A stretch of DNA of 64,000 nucleotides, from NCBI RefSeq assembly GCF_021601385.1, contig NZ_BQHO01000020.1, positions 1 through 64,000 on the forward strand, in the 5' to 3' direction. Position numbers and translations under genes: made by a program. Below are positions 7,483 to 15,351 of the stretch, in pieces; position 1 is the first letter of the stretch, and the number at the start of each line of letters is the position of its first letter. A model generated the notes under the pieces. That model ran no database searches, was not told the origin of the DNA, and saw only the letters and a list, made by a program, of their open reading frames with translations. This DNA is from Pseudomonas parasichuanensis (GTDB taxonomy: Bacteria > Pseudomonadota > Gammaproteobacteria > Pseudomonadales > Pseudomonadaceae).

Positions 7483-8523
7483 TCAGGCGAAGGCCGGCAC
7501 CACTTCCTTGATGAACAGTTCCAGCGACTTCTTCTTTTCGGCATGGGGCAGGCTGTTGTCGCACCAGAAGCTGAACTCGTCGACGCCGAGCTCCTGGTAG
7601 TACTTGATGCGCGCAATGATCTCTTCGGGGGTGCCGATCATGGTGTTCTTGCGGATGTTGTCCAGCTCGAACGCCGGCACTTCGGCGAACTTCGACTCCG
7701 GGCTTGGCGCAAGGAAACCGTTGACCGGGGTGGTCTTGTTGCCGAACCAGGCATCGAAGGTGCGGTAGAAGCGCGAGATGGCCTGGGCGCCGACCTTCCA
7801 GCCTTCAGGGTCGGCCGGGCTGTGCACATGGGTGTGGCGCAGCACCATCAGTTGCGGGCGCGGCACATCCGGGTTGTTGTCCAGGGCGGCCTGGAACTTG
7901 TTCTTCAGGTCCAGCACTTCTTCGTCGCCCTTCATCAGCGGGGTGACCATGACGTTGCAGCCGTTGGCCACGGCGAAGTTGTGCGAGTCGGGGTCGCGGG
8001 CGGCGATCCACATCGGCGGGGTGGCGTTGAACGGCTTGGGCACGCTGGTGGAGGTGGGGAACTTGTAGACTTCGCCGTCGTGGGCGTAGTCGCCTTCCCA
8101 CAGTTTGCGCACCACCGGCACCATTTCGCGCAGCGCCTTGCCACCGTCGGTGGCCGGCATACCACCCGCCATGCGGTCGAACTCGAACTGGTAGGCGCCG
8201 CGGGCCAGGCCCACTTCCATGCGGCCGTTGCTGATCACGTCGAGCAGGGCGCACTCGCCGGCCACGCGGATCGGGTTCCAGAACGGCGCGATGATGGTGC
8301 CGGCGCCCAGGCGGATCTTCTCGGTGCGTGCGGCCAGGTAGGCCAGCAGCGGCATCGGGCTCGGCGAGATGGTGTATTCCATGGCGTGGTGTTCGCCAAT
8401 CCACACGGTGCTGAAACCGCCGTCTTCGGCCATCAGGGTCAGTTCGGTCAGGTCTTCGAACAGCTGGCGGTGGCTGACCTGTTCATCCCAACGTTCCATG
8501 TGCACGAACAACGAAAATTTCAT
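7483..8523 (-). CDS. Luciferase-like (LLM) flavin-dependent monooxygenase
   Basis: A 346-aa bacterial-luciferase-like TIM-barrel protein. Recognisable parts are the N-terminal strand MKFSLFVHMERWD, the conserved VWIGEHHAMEYTISPSP, the strand IRLGAGTIIAPFWNPIRVAGE and VGLARGAYQFEFDRMA. These enzymes use reduced FMN and O2 supplied by a separate reductase to hydroxylate or open substrates; RutA opens uracil and PyrA-type enzymes open pyridine. Two flavin reductases in this island are the obvious partners. Copy 2 lies upstream on the same strand, separated only by a REPIN, so the two probably form one transcript that ends at the 7406 terminator. Confidence 0.92.
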   Translation of the reverse strand: MKFSLFVHMERWDEQVSHRQLFEDLTELTLMAEDGGFSTVWIGEHHAMEYTISPSPMPLLAYLAARTEKIRLGAGTIIAPFWNPIRVAGECALLDVISNGRMEVGLARGAYQFEFDRMAGGMPATDGGKALREMVPVVRKLWEGDYAHDGEVYKFPTSTSVPKPFNATPPMWIAARDPDSHNFAVANGCNVMVTPLMKGDEEVLDLKNKFQAALDNNPDVPRPQLMVLRHTHVHSPADPEGWKVGAQAISRFYRTFDAWFGNKTTPVNGFLAPSPESKFAEVPAFELDNIRKNTMIGTPEEIIARIKYYQELGVDEFSFWCDNSLPHAEKKKSLELFIKEVVPAFA

Positions 8524-8597
8524 GGGGCTTTCCTCGGAGCTTGTTGTCTTGTTGTCGCCTGCCGGAGCAGGCCTCTATGTGGCAGCAACTGTCTTCT

Positions 8598-8714
8598 TGT
8601 AGGAGCGGCCTTGTGCCGCGAAAGGGCTGCAGAGCAGCCTCGGCGATTTAAGCTTTCTCGCTGAAATCCTGGGGCCGCGCTGCGGCCCTTTCGCGGCACA
8701 AGGCCGCTCCTACA
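8598..8714. repeat. REPIN (GTAGGAGCGGCCTTGTGCCG class)
   Basis: Perfect 30-base arms (8598-8627 and 8685-8714) in inverted orientation around a spacer. The same spacer sequence recurs in the element at 24029-24159, which identifies both as copies of one REPIN. It lies between flavin reductase 2 and the monooxygenase gene. Confidence 0.9.
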
Positions 8715-8735
8715 GTGCTTGCGGGTAATCAGCAG

Positions 8736-9221
8736 TCAGGCGAAGGCAGGCAGGCTGGCCATCTTGCCGCGGCAGTAGATCATCGGGCGGGGCGCTTCAT
8801 CAGGCACGATCAGGTTGTGCACCTTGCCGACCATGATGGCGTGGTCGCCACCTTCGTACTCGCGCCACAGCTCGCACTCGATGACAGCGGTGGCGCCGGC
8901 CAGGATCGGGTTACCCAGTTCACTCAGGGTCCACTCGATACCGCTGGCCTTGTCCTTGCCCTTTTTCGCGAACGCATAGGCCTCGGCTTGCTGCTCACCG
9001 GACAACAGGTGAATGGCGAAGCGCTTGTTCTTCATCAGTACAGGGTAGGAGTCGGAGCTGTAGTTGGGGCAGAACAGCACCAGTGGCGGGTCCATCGACA
9101 GCGAGGAGAAGGCGCTGGCGGTGAGGCCGACGATCGAACCGTCGTCGTCCAGGGTGGTGATGACGGTAACGCCGGACGGGAAGGAGCCCAGGACGTTCTT
9201 GTAGACAGTTGCGTCGATCAT
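8736..9221 (-). CDS. Flavin reductase, FMN-binding split-barrel (copy 2)
   Basis: A 161-aa protein that closely resembles copy 1 (3688-4173) along its whole length: GSFPSGVTVITT, TASAFSSLSMDPPLVLFCPNYSSDSYP, LWREYEGGDHAIMVG. It would supply reduced flavin to the monooxygenase just downstream. The ATG at 9221 aligns with the copy 1 start and follows the operator-bearing promoter at 9278-9305; a longer 189-aa reading would run across that promoter and is rejected. Keeping two copies in two separately promoted units under one operator suggests either two monooxygenase partners or dosage. Confidence 0.9.
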   Translation of the reverse strand: MIDATVYKNVLGSFPSGVTVITTLDDDGSIVGLTASAFSSLSMDPPLVLFCPNYSSDSYPVLMKNKRFAIHLLSGEQQAEAYAFAKKGKDKASGIEWTLSELGNPILAGATAVIECELWREYEGGDHAIMVGKVHNLIVPDEAPRPMIYCRGKMASLPAFA

Positions 9222-9277
9222 CTTGTGTACCTCGGAAGGGCTGCGGTGGTCCGCGGTTTTTATCGTTGATGTGTCTG

Positions 9278-9305
9278 ATGGTATACCGTAATACCTATTT
9301 TGCAA
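9278..9305 (-). promoter_or_regulatory. Promoter with GntR-type operator, flavin reductase 2 unit
   Basis: Minus strand: -35-like TTGCAA (9300-9305), 16-nt spacer, -10-like TACCAT (9278-9283). The near-palindrome ATGGTATACCGT (9278-9289) overlaps the -10. Layout and sequence copy the DUF1185 promoter at 7202-7229. Confidence 0.72.
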
Positions 9306-9437
9306 GCGGAATTTTCTGGTGCACGGATAACGCGATGAACGGTTAAGGCCCCGTATTCATTGGGTTTGGCAGTGAAAAGGCTGCGCCAAGGCGGGGCATC
9401 TTACAGATCAGATGCGCTGAAAAAGCGCGGCACAGTG

Positions 9438-9465
9438 TTGTCAAAAGTTTGGAATACCATAATAT
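9438..9465 (+). promoter_or_regulatory. Promoter with GntR-type operator, NCS1 permease
   Basis: Plus strand: TTGTCA (9438-9443), 16-nt spacer, TAATAT (9460-9465), 73 nt upstream of the permease ATG. GGAATACCATAATAT (9451-9465) differs from the site at 7204-7218 by one base and covers the -10, so the permease should share regulation with the two divergent units. Confidence 0.7.
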
Positions 9466-9538
9466 GGTCCGCAGCTGAGAGGCCGCCTCGAGCGGTTTCC
9501 ATACAAAGATAAAAAACGACCTTTCGAGCTGAAAACCT

Positions 9539-10942
9539 ATGTCCCAACCGTCGTCGCAACACCAGTTTGTCGAAAATCACACGGTCGATTACGTTCCACC
9601 CGCCGAGCGCCATGGGAAGGCGCGCGACCTGTTCACCCTGTGGTTCAGCACCAACATCGCGCCACTGCCCATCGTCACCGGGGCCATGGTGGTGCAGGTG
9701 TTCCACCTGAACCTGTTGTGGGGCCTGATCGCCATCGCGCTGGGCCACCTGCTGGGCGGCGTGGTGCTCGCCCTGGCCTCTGCGCAGGGACCGCAGCTGG
9801 GCATTCCGCAGATGGTGCAGAGCCGTGGCCAGTTCGGCCGCTACGGCGCACTGCTGATCGTGTTCTTCACCGCGCTGATCTACGTCGGCTTCTTCATCTC
9901 CAACATCGTCCTGGCGGGCAAGTCGATCCACGGCATCGCCCCCAGCGTGCCGATGCCCAGCGCCATCGTCATCGGCGCCCTGAGCGCCACCGCCATCGGC
10001 GTGATCGGCTACCGCTTCATCCATATCCTCAACCGCATCGGTACCTGGGTGATGGGCTCGGCGCTGCTGGCCGGCTTCATCATGATGTTCGCCCAGGACC
10101 TGCCGGCCGACTTCTTCAGCCGTGGCGCGTTCAACCTGTCGGGCTTCATCGCCACGGTATCGCTGGGCACCATCTGGCAGATCAGCTTCTCGCCGTACAC
10201 TTCCGACTACTCGCGCTACCTGCCGCGTGAGATCGGCATCGCCAAGCCGTTCTGGGCCACTTACTTCGGCGCCACCCTGGGCACCATCCTGTGCTTCAGC
10301 TTCGGTGCGGTGGCGGTGCTGTGCGTCCCTGAAGGCACCGACGCCATGGCGGCGGTCAAGCAGGCCACAGGTTGGCTGGGGCCGATCCTGATGGTGCTGT
10401 TCCTGCTCAACATCATCAGCCACAACGCCCTCAACCTGTACGGCGCGGTGCTGTCGATCGTCACCGCGATCCAGACGTTCGCCGCCCAGTGGACGCCGAG
10501 CATCAAGGTGCGGGTGGTATTGGCGGTGTTGATCCTGGTGGGTTGTGGCCTGGTTGCGTTGAACGCTTCGGCGGACTTCATCGGTGAATTCATCGGCCTG
10601 ATCCTGGCGTTGCTGCTGGTGCTGGTGCCGTGGGCGTCGATCAACCTGGTGGACTTCTACCTGATCAAGCAGGGCGAATACGACATCGCCTCGATCTTCC
10701 GCGCCGACGGTGGCATCTATGGCCGCTTCAACCACCACGCGATCATCGCCTACGCCTGCGGCATCCTGGTGCAACTGCCGTTCGCCAACACGGCGCTGTA
10801 TGTGGGGCCGTACTCGAATATCGTCGAAGGGGCTGATCTGTCGTGGCTGTTCGGCTTGCTGGTGACCGTGCCGCTTTATTACTGCCTGGCTACGCGCAGC
10901 AAGCCGGTGAAGGCGGGGCGGGTGATTGGGGTGAATGACTGA
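9539..10942 (+). CDS. NCS1-family nucleobase/cation symporter
   Basis: A 467-aa inner-membrane protein with about 12 hydrophobic segments and NCS1 features: a cytoplasmic N-terminus ending in PPAERHGKARDLFTLWFSTNIAPLPIVTGA, then GQFGRYGALL and SFSPYTSDYSRYLP. NCS1 proteins import cytosine, purines, allantoin, hydantoins, pyridoxine or thiamine with H+ or Na+. It is divergent from the flavin reductase 2 unit and carries the same operator, so it probably imports the N-heterocycle that the island degrades. The exact substrate is not readable. It converges on the chemoreceptor gene across a REP pair. Confidence 0.92.
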   Translation: MSQPSSQHQFVENHTVDYVPPAERHGKARDLFTLWFSTNIAPLPIVTGAMVVQVFHLNLLWGLIAIALGHLLGGVVLALASAQGPQLGIPQMVQSRGQFGRYGALLIVFFTALIYVGFFISNIVLAGKSIHGIAPSVPMPSAIVIGALSATAIGVIGYRFIHILNRIGTWVMGSALLAGFIMMFAQDLPADFFSRGAFNLSGFIATVSLGTIWQISFSPYTSDYSRYLPREIGIAKPFWATYFGATLGTILCFSFGAVAVLCVPEGTDAMAAVKQATGWLGPILMVLFLLNIISHNALNLYGAVLSIVTAIQTFAAQWTPSIKVRVVLAVLILVGCGLVALNASADFIGEFIGLILALLLVLVPWASINLVDFYLIKQGEYDIASIFRADGGIYGRFNHHAIIAYACGILVQLPFANTALYVGPYSNIVEGADLSWLFGLLVTVPLYYCLATRSKPVKAGRVIGVND

Positions 10943-11000
10943 CCTGTAGCTGAACTGATCGCGGGCTTGCCCCGCGATGTTTTGAGTGATGTGTAAATGG

Positions 11001-11100
11001 GGCTGCTTTGCAGCCCTTTCGCGGCACAAGGCCGCTCCTACAGGGGATCGCGTACGCCTGTGGAAGCGGCCTTGTGCCGCGAAAGGGCCGCAAAGCGGCC
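11001..11100. repeat. Paired REP element between convergent genes
   Basis: Inverted arms 11001-11044 and 11057-11100, built on TTTCGCGGCACAAGGCCGCT, nearly perfect. It sits between the ends of the permease and chemoreceptor genes and may act as a bidirectional transcription barrier. Confidence 0.88.
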
Positions 11101-11113
11101 CCAGGTGTTTGGA

Positions 11114-12739
11114 TCACACCTTGAACTGCGCCACCATCCCGTTCAGCTCCACCGCCAGGCGCGACAGGTCCTGGGCCGCCGCGCTGGTCTGGTTGGCGCC
11201 GGCGGACGTCTGCATGGCCAGGTCGCGAATGTTCACCAGGTTACGGTCCACCTCCCGCGCTACCTGCGCCTGCTGCTCCGAGGCACTGGCAATCACCAGG
11301 TTGCGCTGGTTGATCGAGGCGATGGCCTCGGCAATCAGCTCCAGCGCCTGGCCGGCCGACTGCGCCACTTCCAGGGTGCCATTGGCGCGGCCCTGGCTGC
11401 TGTGCATGGCGCTGACCGCGCGCCCGGTGCCGTCCTGGATACCGCCAATCATCTGCTCGATCTCGGCGGTGGACTGCTGGGTGCGGTGGGCCAGTGCCCG
11501 TACTTCGTCGGCAACCACGGCAAAGCCGCGCCCGGCCTCGCCGGCGCGGGCCGCCTCGATGGCAGCGTTGAGCGCCAAGAGATTGGTCTGCCCGGCAATC
11601 GAGCCGATCACATCGAGCACGCGGCTGATCTCGTTGGCGCTGCTGGCCAGCTGTTCGATTTCCTGCGAGGTGCCGGTGACGTCGTCGACCAGGTGCTGGA
11701 TCGAGCTCAAGGCCTGGTTGACCTGGTCGCGGCCGTCGCGGGTAGTCTGGTCGGCACCCTTCGACGCATCGGCGGTGCTCACCGCGTTGTTGGCCACTTC
11801 CTCGACCGCGGCGGTCATCTGGTTGACCGCCGTGGCGGCCTGGTCGATCTCGGCGCTCTGCTGGTGCAGGCCACGGCTGGTGTCTTCGGTGACCGTGTGC
11901 AGTTCTTCGGAGGCCGAGGCCAGTTGGTCGGAAGAGGCGGCGATCTTGCGCAGGGTGTCGCGCAGGCTCTGTTGCATCTGGCTCAGGGCACGCAGCAGCA
12001 GTGCCGGTTCGTCGCGGCCGCTGACCTGGATGTCGCGGGTGAGGTCGCCGGTGGCCACTCGCTCGGCCACGGCCACGGCGTCGGCCAGCGGTACGACGAT
12101 GCTGCGGGTGAGCAGGGTGGCGATGGCGATCAGGGCAAGGATGATGACCAGCAGTGAGCTGACGATCACGGTGAAGGCCTCGTCGGCCACGTCGCTGCTG
12201 CGTTGCGATGCATCGTCGGCGCCCTTGCCGTTGTAGGCGATCAGGGCCGCCATGGCTTTCATCATGCTGTCGGCATGCTGGGTAAGCGGGCCGCTGATCT
12301 TGCGCTTGGCGTCGGCCGCGCGGCCGGCGTTGATGTCCTGCAGCACTTCCTGTTGCAGGCTGTAGTACTGCTGGTGGGCGGCGTTGAAGGCGTTGAACAG
12401 GGCACGGTCATCGGCGGCGATGATGGTGTCTTCGTAATCTTTGAGGGCGGTTTGCAACTGCTCGTTGACGGTCTTGAGCAGGGCGGTATTGCGCGCTCGC
12501 TCGGTGCTGTCGTCGTCCAGGGCGGTGCGCAGGGTTACCGCGCGGACGCGGCCGAGGTTGCTGCCGATGTCGTTGAGGGCAACGATGGCGGGGATCCAGG
12601 TGATGCGAATTTCGTCGGTGGCGCTGTCCATCTGCCGGGTTTCGTAGAGAGAAAGCAGGCCCATTGCCAGGACCAATGCACCTAAAAGTGCGAACACGCT
12701 GGCGGCGCGTTTGCCGATCTTCATATTCCGTAACTGCAT
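11114..12739 (-). CDS. Methyl-accepting chemotaxis protein, 4HB ligand domain
   Basis: A 541-aa chemoreceptor. Transmembrane segment 1 is at about residues 10-30, followed by a four-helix-bundle periplasmic domain (about 35-185), TM2 at 187-210, a HAMP domain and a cytoplasmic signalling hairpin carrying the invariant tip NLLALNAAIEAARAGEAGRGFAVVADEVRALA. It senses a small ligand and signals to CheA. The ligand is unknown; it need not relate to the neighbouring island. An in-frame ATG five codons in (MKIGKR) is an alternative start. It is transcribed alone. Confidence 0.95.
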   Translation of the reverse strand: MQLRNMKIGKRAASVFALLGALVLAMGLLSLYETRQMDSATDEIRITWIPAIVALNDIGSNLGRVRAVTLRTALDDDSTERARNTALLKTVNEQLQTALKDYEDTIIAADDRALFNAFNAAHQQYYSLQQEVLQDINAGRAADAKRKISGPLTQHADSMMKAMAALIAYNGKGADDASQRSSDVADEAFTVIVSSLLVIILALIAIATLLTRSIVVPLADAVAVAERVATGDLTRDIQVSGRDEPALLLRALSQMQQSLRDTLRKIAASSDQLASASEELHTVTEDTSRGLHQQSAEIDQAATAVNQMTAAVEEVANNAVSTADASKGADQTTRDGRDQVNQALSSIQHLVDDVTGTSQEIEQLASSANEISRVLDVIGSIAGQTNLLALNAAIEAARAGEAGRGFAVVADEVRALAHRTQQSTAEIEQMIGGIQDGTGRAVSAMHSSQGRANGTLEVAQSAGQALELIAEAIASINQRNLVIASASEQQAQVAREVDRNLVNIRDLAMQTSAGANQTSAAAQDLSRLAVELNGMVAQFKV

Positions 12740-12925
12740 GGAATGCTCCTTGACGTTGGCGTGCAGGCGTCAAGAGCATGGTTTGAGGGCCGTGACGGCG
12801 GGGGGCGCCAGGCTCTCGATGCGCTGCGGATTGAGTGTGTTCCTCACCTTCTCGATGTTTTTTTGGCGCCAATGATGCCACATGGCCATTATTATTGACC
12901 AGTCATTCAATGTAACGGCACGTAT

Positions 12926-12958
12926 TGTCCGATCCGTCATTATCTGACGGATCGGACA
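12926..12958 (-). terminator. Strong 14-bp inverted repeat after the NDH-2-like gene
   Basis: Perfect arms TGTCCGATCCGTCA and TGACGGATCGGACA with a 5-nt loop, 13 nt beyond the stop of the flavoprotein gene. No good T-run follows on either strand, so it may be a weak or Rho-assisted terminator or an mRNA 3' stabiliser. The rest of the 231-base gap (12740-12970) shows no gene. Confidence 0.5.
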
Positions 12959-12970
12959 GTTTTGGTTCGC

Positions 12971-14167
12971 CTACACGATGGCGATGGCCGGGTCTGCGGC
13001 GGCCAGCGCCTGCTCACGGTCGGCTGCTGGTGGGTAGATCCACACCGTGTTGATCTGGCGCTTGAGGTTCTTGCCTTCCTGGCCTTGCAGCACCAGTTCG
13101 CGTTCCCAGCCCTCGCTGTAGGCCGCGCCCCATTCGCCCAGGTCCAGGCAGGTGACGTACTTGGGCTGGCGGTACACCACCGGGTCCAGGCCCAGCAGGT
13201 CGGCCATGGCGTTGTTGCCCGAATGGCGGCCCATGGGGATGGCATGCTGGCAGGTCATCAGCGCGTGGTTGCCGATATCGTCCACGGCGGCCCAGGCGAC
13301 GTCGCCGGTGGCGTAGATATGGTCCTGGCCAACGACCTTGAGGTGCGGGTCGACCCGCAGCCGGCCCAGGGCGTCACGCTCGCCTGCGACCTGCGCGGTC
13401 AGCGGGCTGGCCTTGACGCCAGCAGTCCAGATCACGGTGTTGCTGGCGATGTGTTCGCCATTGTCGAGGGTCACGCCGTCCGCCTTTACGGCCACCACCG
13501 AAGCACCGGTCAGCCACTCGACACCGGCGTGTTGCGAGGCGGCAACGATGGCCGGGGTGATGCCGGCGCCAAGGGCGGCACCGATACTGTCGGCACGGTC
13601 CACCAGTACCACGCGATTGCCTTCACCGAGGATGGCGCGCAGGCGGGGCGTCATTTCGGTAGCGGTCTCGATGCCGGTGAAGCCGCCGCCGCACACCACC
13701 ACGGTATTGCGTGCCGGCGAGGCGGGCAGCTTGGCCAGGCCAACCAGGTGTTGTTCCAGGCGCATAGCCGACTCCATCTGGTCGACATCGAAGCTGTGCT
13801 CGGCCAGGCCCGGCACGGCGGGGCGAGCGACCTGGCTGCCGGCGGCAAGGACCAGGCGGTCGTAGCCCAGCTGCTGGCGCTGGCCGTTGGCGTCGATGTA
13901 GCCGACCTGGCGCGCGGCGCTGTCGATGCTGTCGGCGTTGCCGTGGATGAACTGCACCCCGACCACATCGAACAACTCGCTCAGCGGGGCCTGCAGGGTG
14001 TGGGCATCGGCTTCGTAGAAGCGTGGGCGGATGCGCAGTGCTGGCTGCGGGGCCAGCACGCTGATGCGCACGTCGCCGGCCTGGGCCTGGTCGAGCAGGC
14101 GGGCGGCGCTCAGGGCGCTCCATACACCGGCAAAGCCGGCACCGATGATCAGGATATGTGGGGTCAT
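12971..14167 (-). CDS. NAD(P)/FAD oxidoreductase, NDH-2-like
   Basis: A 398-aa pyridine-nucleotide-disulfide oxidoreductase. It has an FAD-binding HILIIGAGFAGVWSA at the N-terminus, a second GGGFTGIETATE for NAD(P)H in the middle, and IYATGDVA near the C-terminus. The closest group is type II NADH dehydrogenases and related quinone reductases, which pass electrons from NADH to quinone without pumping protons. No disulfide-type Cys pair is seen. The ATG at 14167 was preferred because it begins at the Rossmann strand. It is divergent from an Rrf2 regulator and shares a 269-base promoter region containing a 25-bp palindrome. Confidence 0.88.
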   Translation of the reverse strand: MTPHILIIGAGFAGVWSALSAARLLDQAQAGDVRISVLAPQPALRIRPRFYEADAHTLQAPLSELFDVVGVQFIHGNADSIDSAARQVGYIDANGQRQQLGYDRLVLAAGSQVARPAVPGLAEHSFDVDQMESAMRLEQHLVGLAKLPASPARNTVVVCGGGFTGIETATEMTPRLRAILGEGNRVVLVDRADSIGAALGAGITPAIVAASQHAGVEWLTGASVVAVKADGVTLDNGEHIASNTVIWTAGVKASPLTAQVAGERDALGRLRVDPHLKVVGQDHIYATGDVAWAAVDDIGNHALMTCQHAIPMGRHSGNNAMADLLGLDPVVYRQPKYVTCLDLGEWGAAYSEGWERELVLQGQEGKNLKRQINTVWIYPPAADREQALAAADPAIAIV

Positions 14168-14225
14168 GTGAGTGCTCCGCAAGGTGGGGAAAGGGCTTCG
14201 GTGGTGCATGGGATGCCTGCCGAAT

Positions 14226-14250
14226 AACTACGACTGTATTGGTCGTAGTT
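14226..14250. promoter_or_regulatory. 25-bp palindrome, candidate Rrf2 operator
   Basis: Perfect arms AACTACGAC and GTCGTAGTT with a 7-nt centre, located 59 nt upstream of the flavoprotein ATG in the divergent intergenic region. Size and symmetry fit a dimeric Rrf2 site. Confidence 0.6.
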
Positions 14251-14436
14251 TGTCTCGGCAAGTCTTTTTTTCAATCAGTGCCCGTTCTGACCTCGGAAAA
14301 GGCGGTCGAAACTGGCGGTTTAGCTGGTTTATAGGTGCTTGCAGTGCTGATGGGTTGGCGATGGACGGCAAGCTTAGGCTTTGCCAGTTGACGTTGGTGG
14401 GCGTAGTATTTGCGACAAATTCAGTCGGAGATTGAC

Positions 14437-14976
14437 ATGTCGCTCTACAGTGCCGGCGTCGAGTACGGTATCCATTGCCTGTTGTTCCTGGTCGACGAGC
14501 GCGGTGACAGCCGCGAGTCCAGCGTGCGTGACCTGGCGGAGTTGCAGGGTGTGCCGCAGGAATACCTGGCGAAGGTATTTACCAAGCTCGCCAGGGCCGG
14601 GCTGGTTGCGGCGACCGAGGGTGTACGGGGTGGTTTCCGCCTGGCGCGGCCTTCGGATGAAATCACGGTGCTGGATATCGTCACGGCCATTGACGGGCAG
14701 AAGAAGATTTTCGACTGCCGGGAAATTCGCGAGCGTTGTGCGGTGTTCGAAGGTTCGGCACCGGCTTGGGCGACCGAGGGGACCTGTGCGATCAATGCGG
14801 TGATGCTGGGGGCGCAGAAGCGCATGGAGGAGGCGCTGGCGCAGCAGACGATCCTCGACTTGGCGCGGCGGTTCGGGCGCAAGGCACCGGCGGCGTTCGG
14901 GCAGCAGGTCAATGACTGGATGGGGGAGCGGCGCAAGGGCAATGGTAGTGGGGAAATACCGGTAGTGGCTGTTTGA
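14437..14976 (+). CDS. Rrf2-family transcriptional regulator
   Basis: A 179-aa Rrf2 protein. It starts with SLYSAGVEYGIHCLLFLVD, contains the winged helix (VRDLAELQGVPQEYLAKVFTKLARAGLV) and the wing GVRGGFRLARP, and ends with a cysteine-bearing segment with Cys94, Cys101 and Cys117, placed like the Fe-S ligands of IscR and NsrR. It could therefore sense redox state, NO or iron, though the longer Cys spacing must be tested. I chose the ATG at 14437 over one 27 nt upstream because Rrf2 proteins start with this short strand. It is divergent from the NDH-2-like gene, its probable target. Confidence 0.88.
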   Translation: MSLYSAGVEYGIHCLLFLVDERGDSRESSVRDLAELQGVPQEYLAKVFTKLARAGLVAATEGVRGGFRLARPSDEITVLDIVTAIDGQKKIFDCREIRERCAVFEGSAPAWATEGTCAINAVMLGAQKRMEEALAQQTILDLARRFGRKAPAAFGQQVNDWMGERRKGNGSGEIPVVAV

Positions 14977-15088
14977 GTTGTCCCGAGTGGTGCTGCTTAT
15001 TTGCTAAATGGTTTGTTGGTTTAACAACGTGTGCGCATTTTTTTTGTTTTGAAAGGGTTATGCGCATTCATTTGCGATGTCGACGCGA

Positions 15089-15178
15089 AGTCACCTTTCC
15101 GCCCTTACGGCGGCTTACTTTGGCCGCGGCCGGCGAGGTAAGACCAAAGTAAGCCGCCGTAAGGGCGGAAAGGTGACT
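15089..15178. repeat. Perfect 35-bp inverted repeat with 20-nt loop
   Basis: Arms 15089-15123 and 15144-15178 are exact reverse complements (AGTCACCTTTCCGCCC... / ...GGGCGGAAAGGTGACT). The same right arm is widespread in Pseudomonas genomes, where it is often mis-called as small ORFs reading RRKGGKVT. It is the main content of the 375-base gap between the Rrf2 gene and the light-response operon; the rest of the gap is AT-rich promoter DNA. Confidence 0.9.
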
Positions 15179-15298
15179 AATAAGTCGTCATCGCCGCCGA
15201 ATGCGCATACATCTACCAAAACAAACACCCTGAGAGCCGAAGCCGAACCTAAACCTCTCTAAAATCTATACATAATCAAGATTTCAGCTAGGAATATC

Positions 15299-15322
15299 TA
15301 TACAAGAACATATACTTGTACA
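15299..15322 (+). promoter_or_regulatory. PplR/LitR-type box upstream of the chalcone-isomerase-like operon
   Basis: TATACA (15299-15304), 12 nt, TGTACA (15317-15322): an exact fit to the reported PplR1 direct repeat T(G/A)TACA-N12-TGTA(C/T)A of P. putida. A -10-like TATACT (15311-15316) lies inside the spacer, so a dark-bound regulator would block polymerase. It ends 29 nt before the ATG at 15352. Confidence 0.8.
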
Positions 15323-15351
15323 GTATCCAAGCAAGCCCGGGTATTCGCCAC

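Noticed and set aside
15077-15262. A 61-aa basic peptide containing RRKGGKVT
   Set aside because: It is a translation of the perfect 35-bp inverted repeat, a known type of mis-called Pseudomonas intergenic element.
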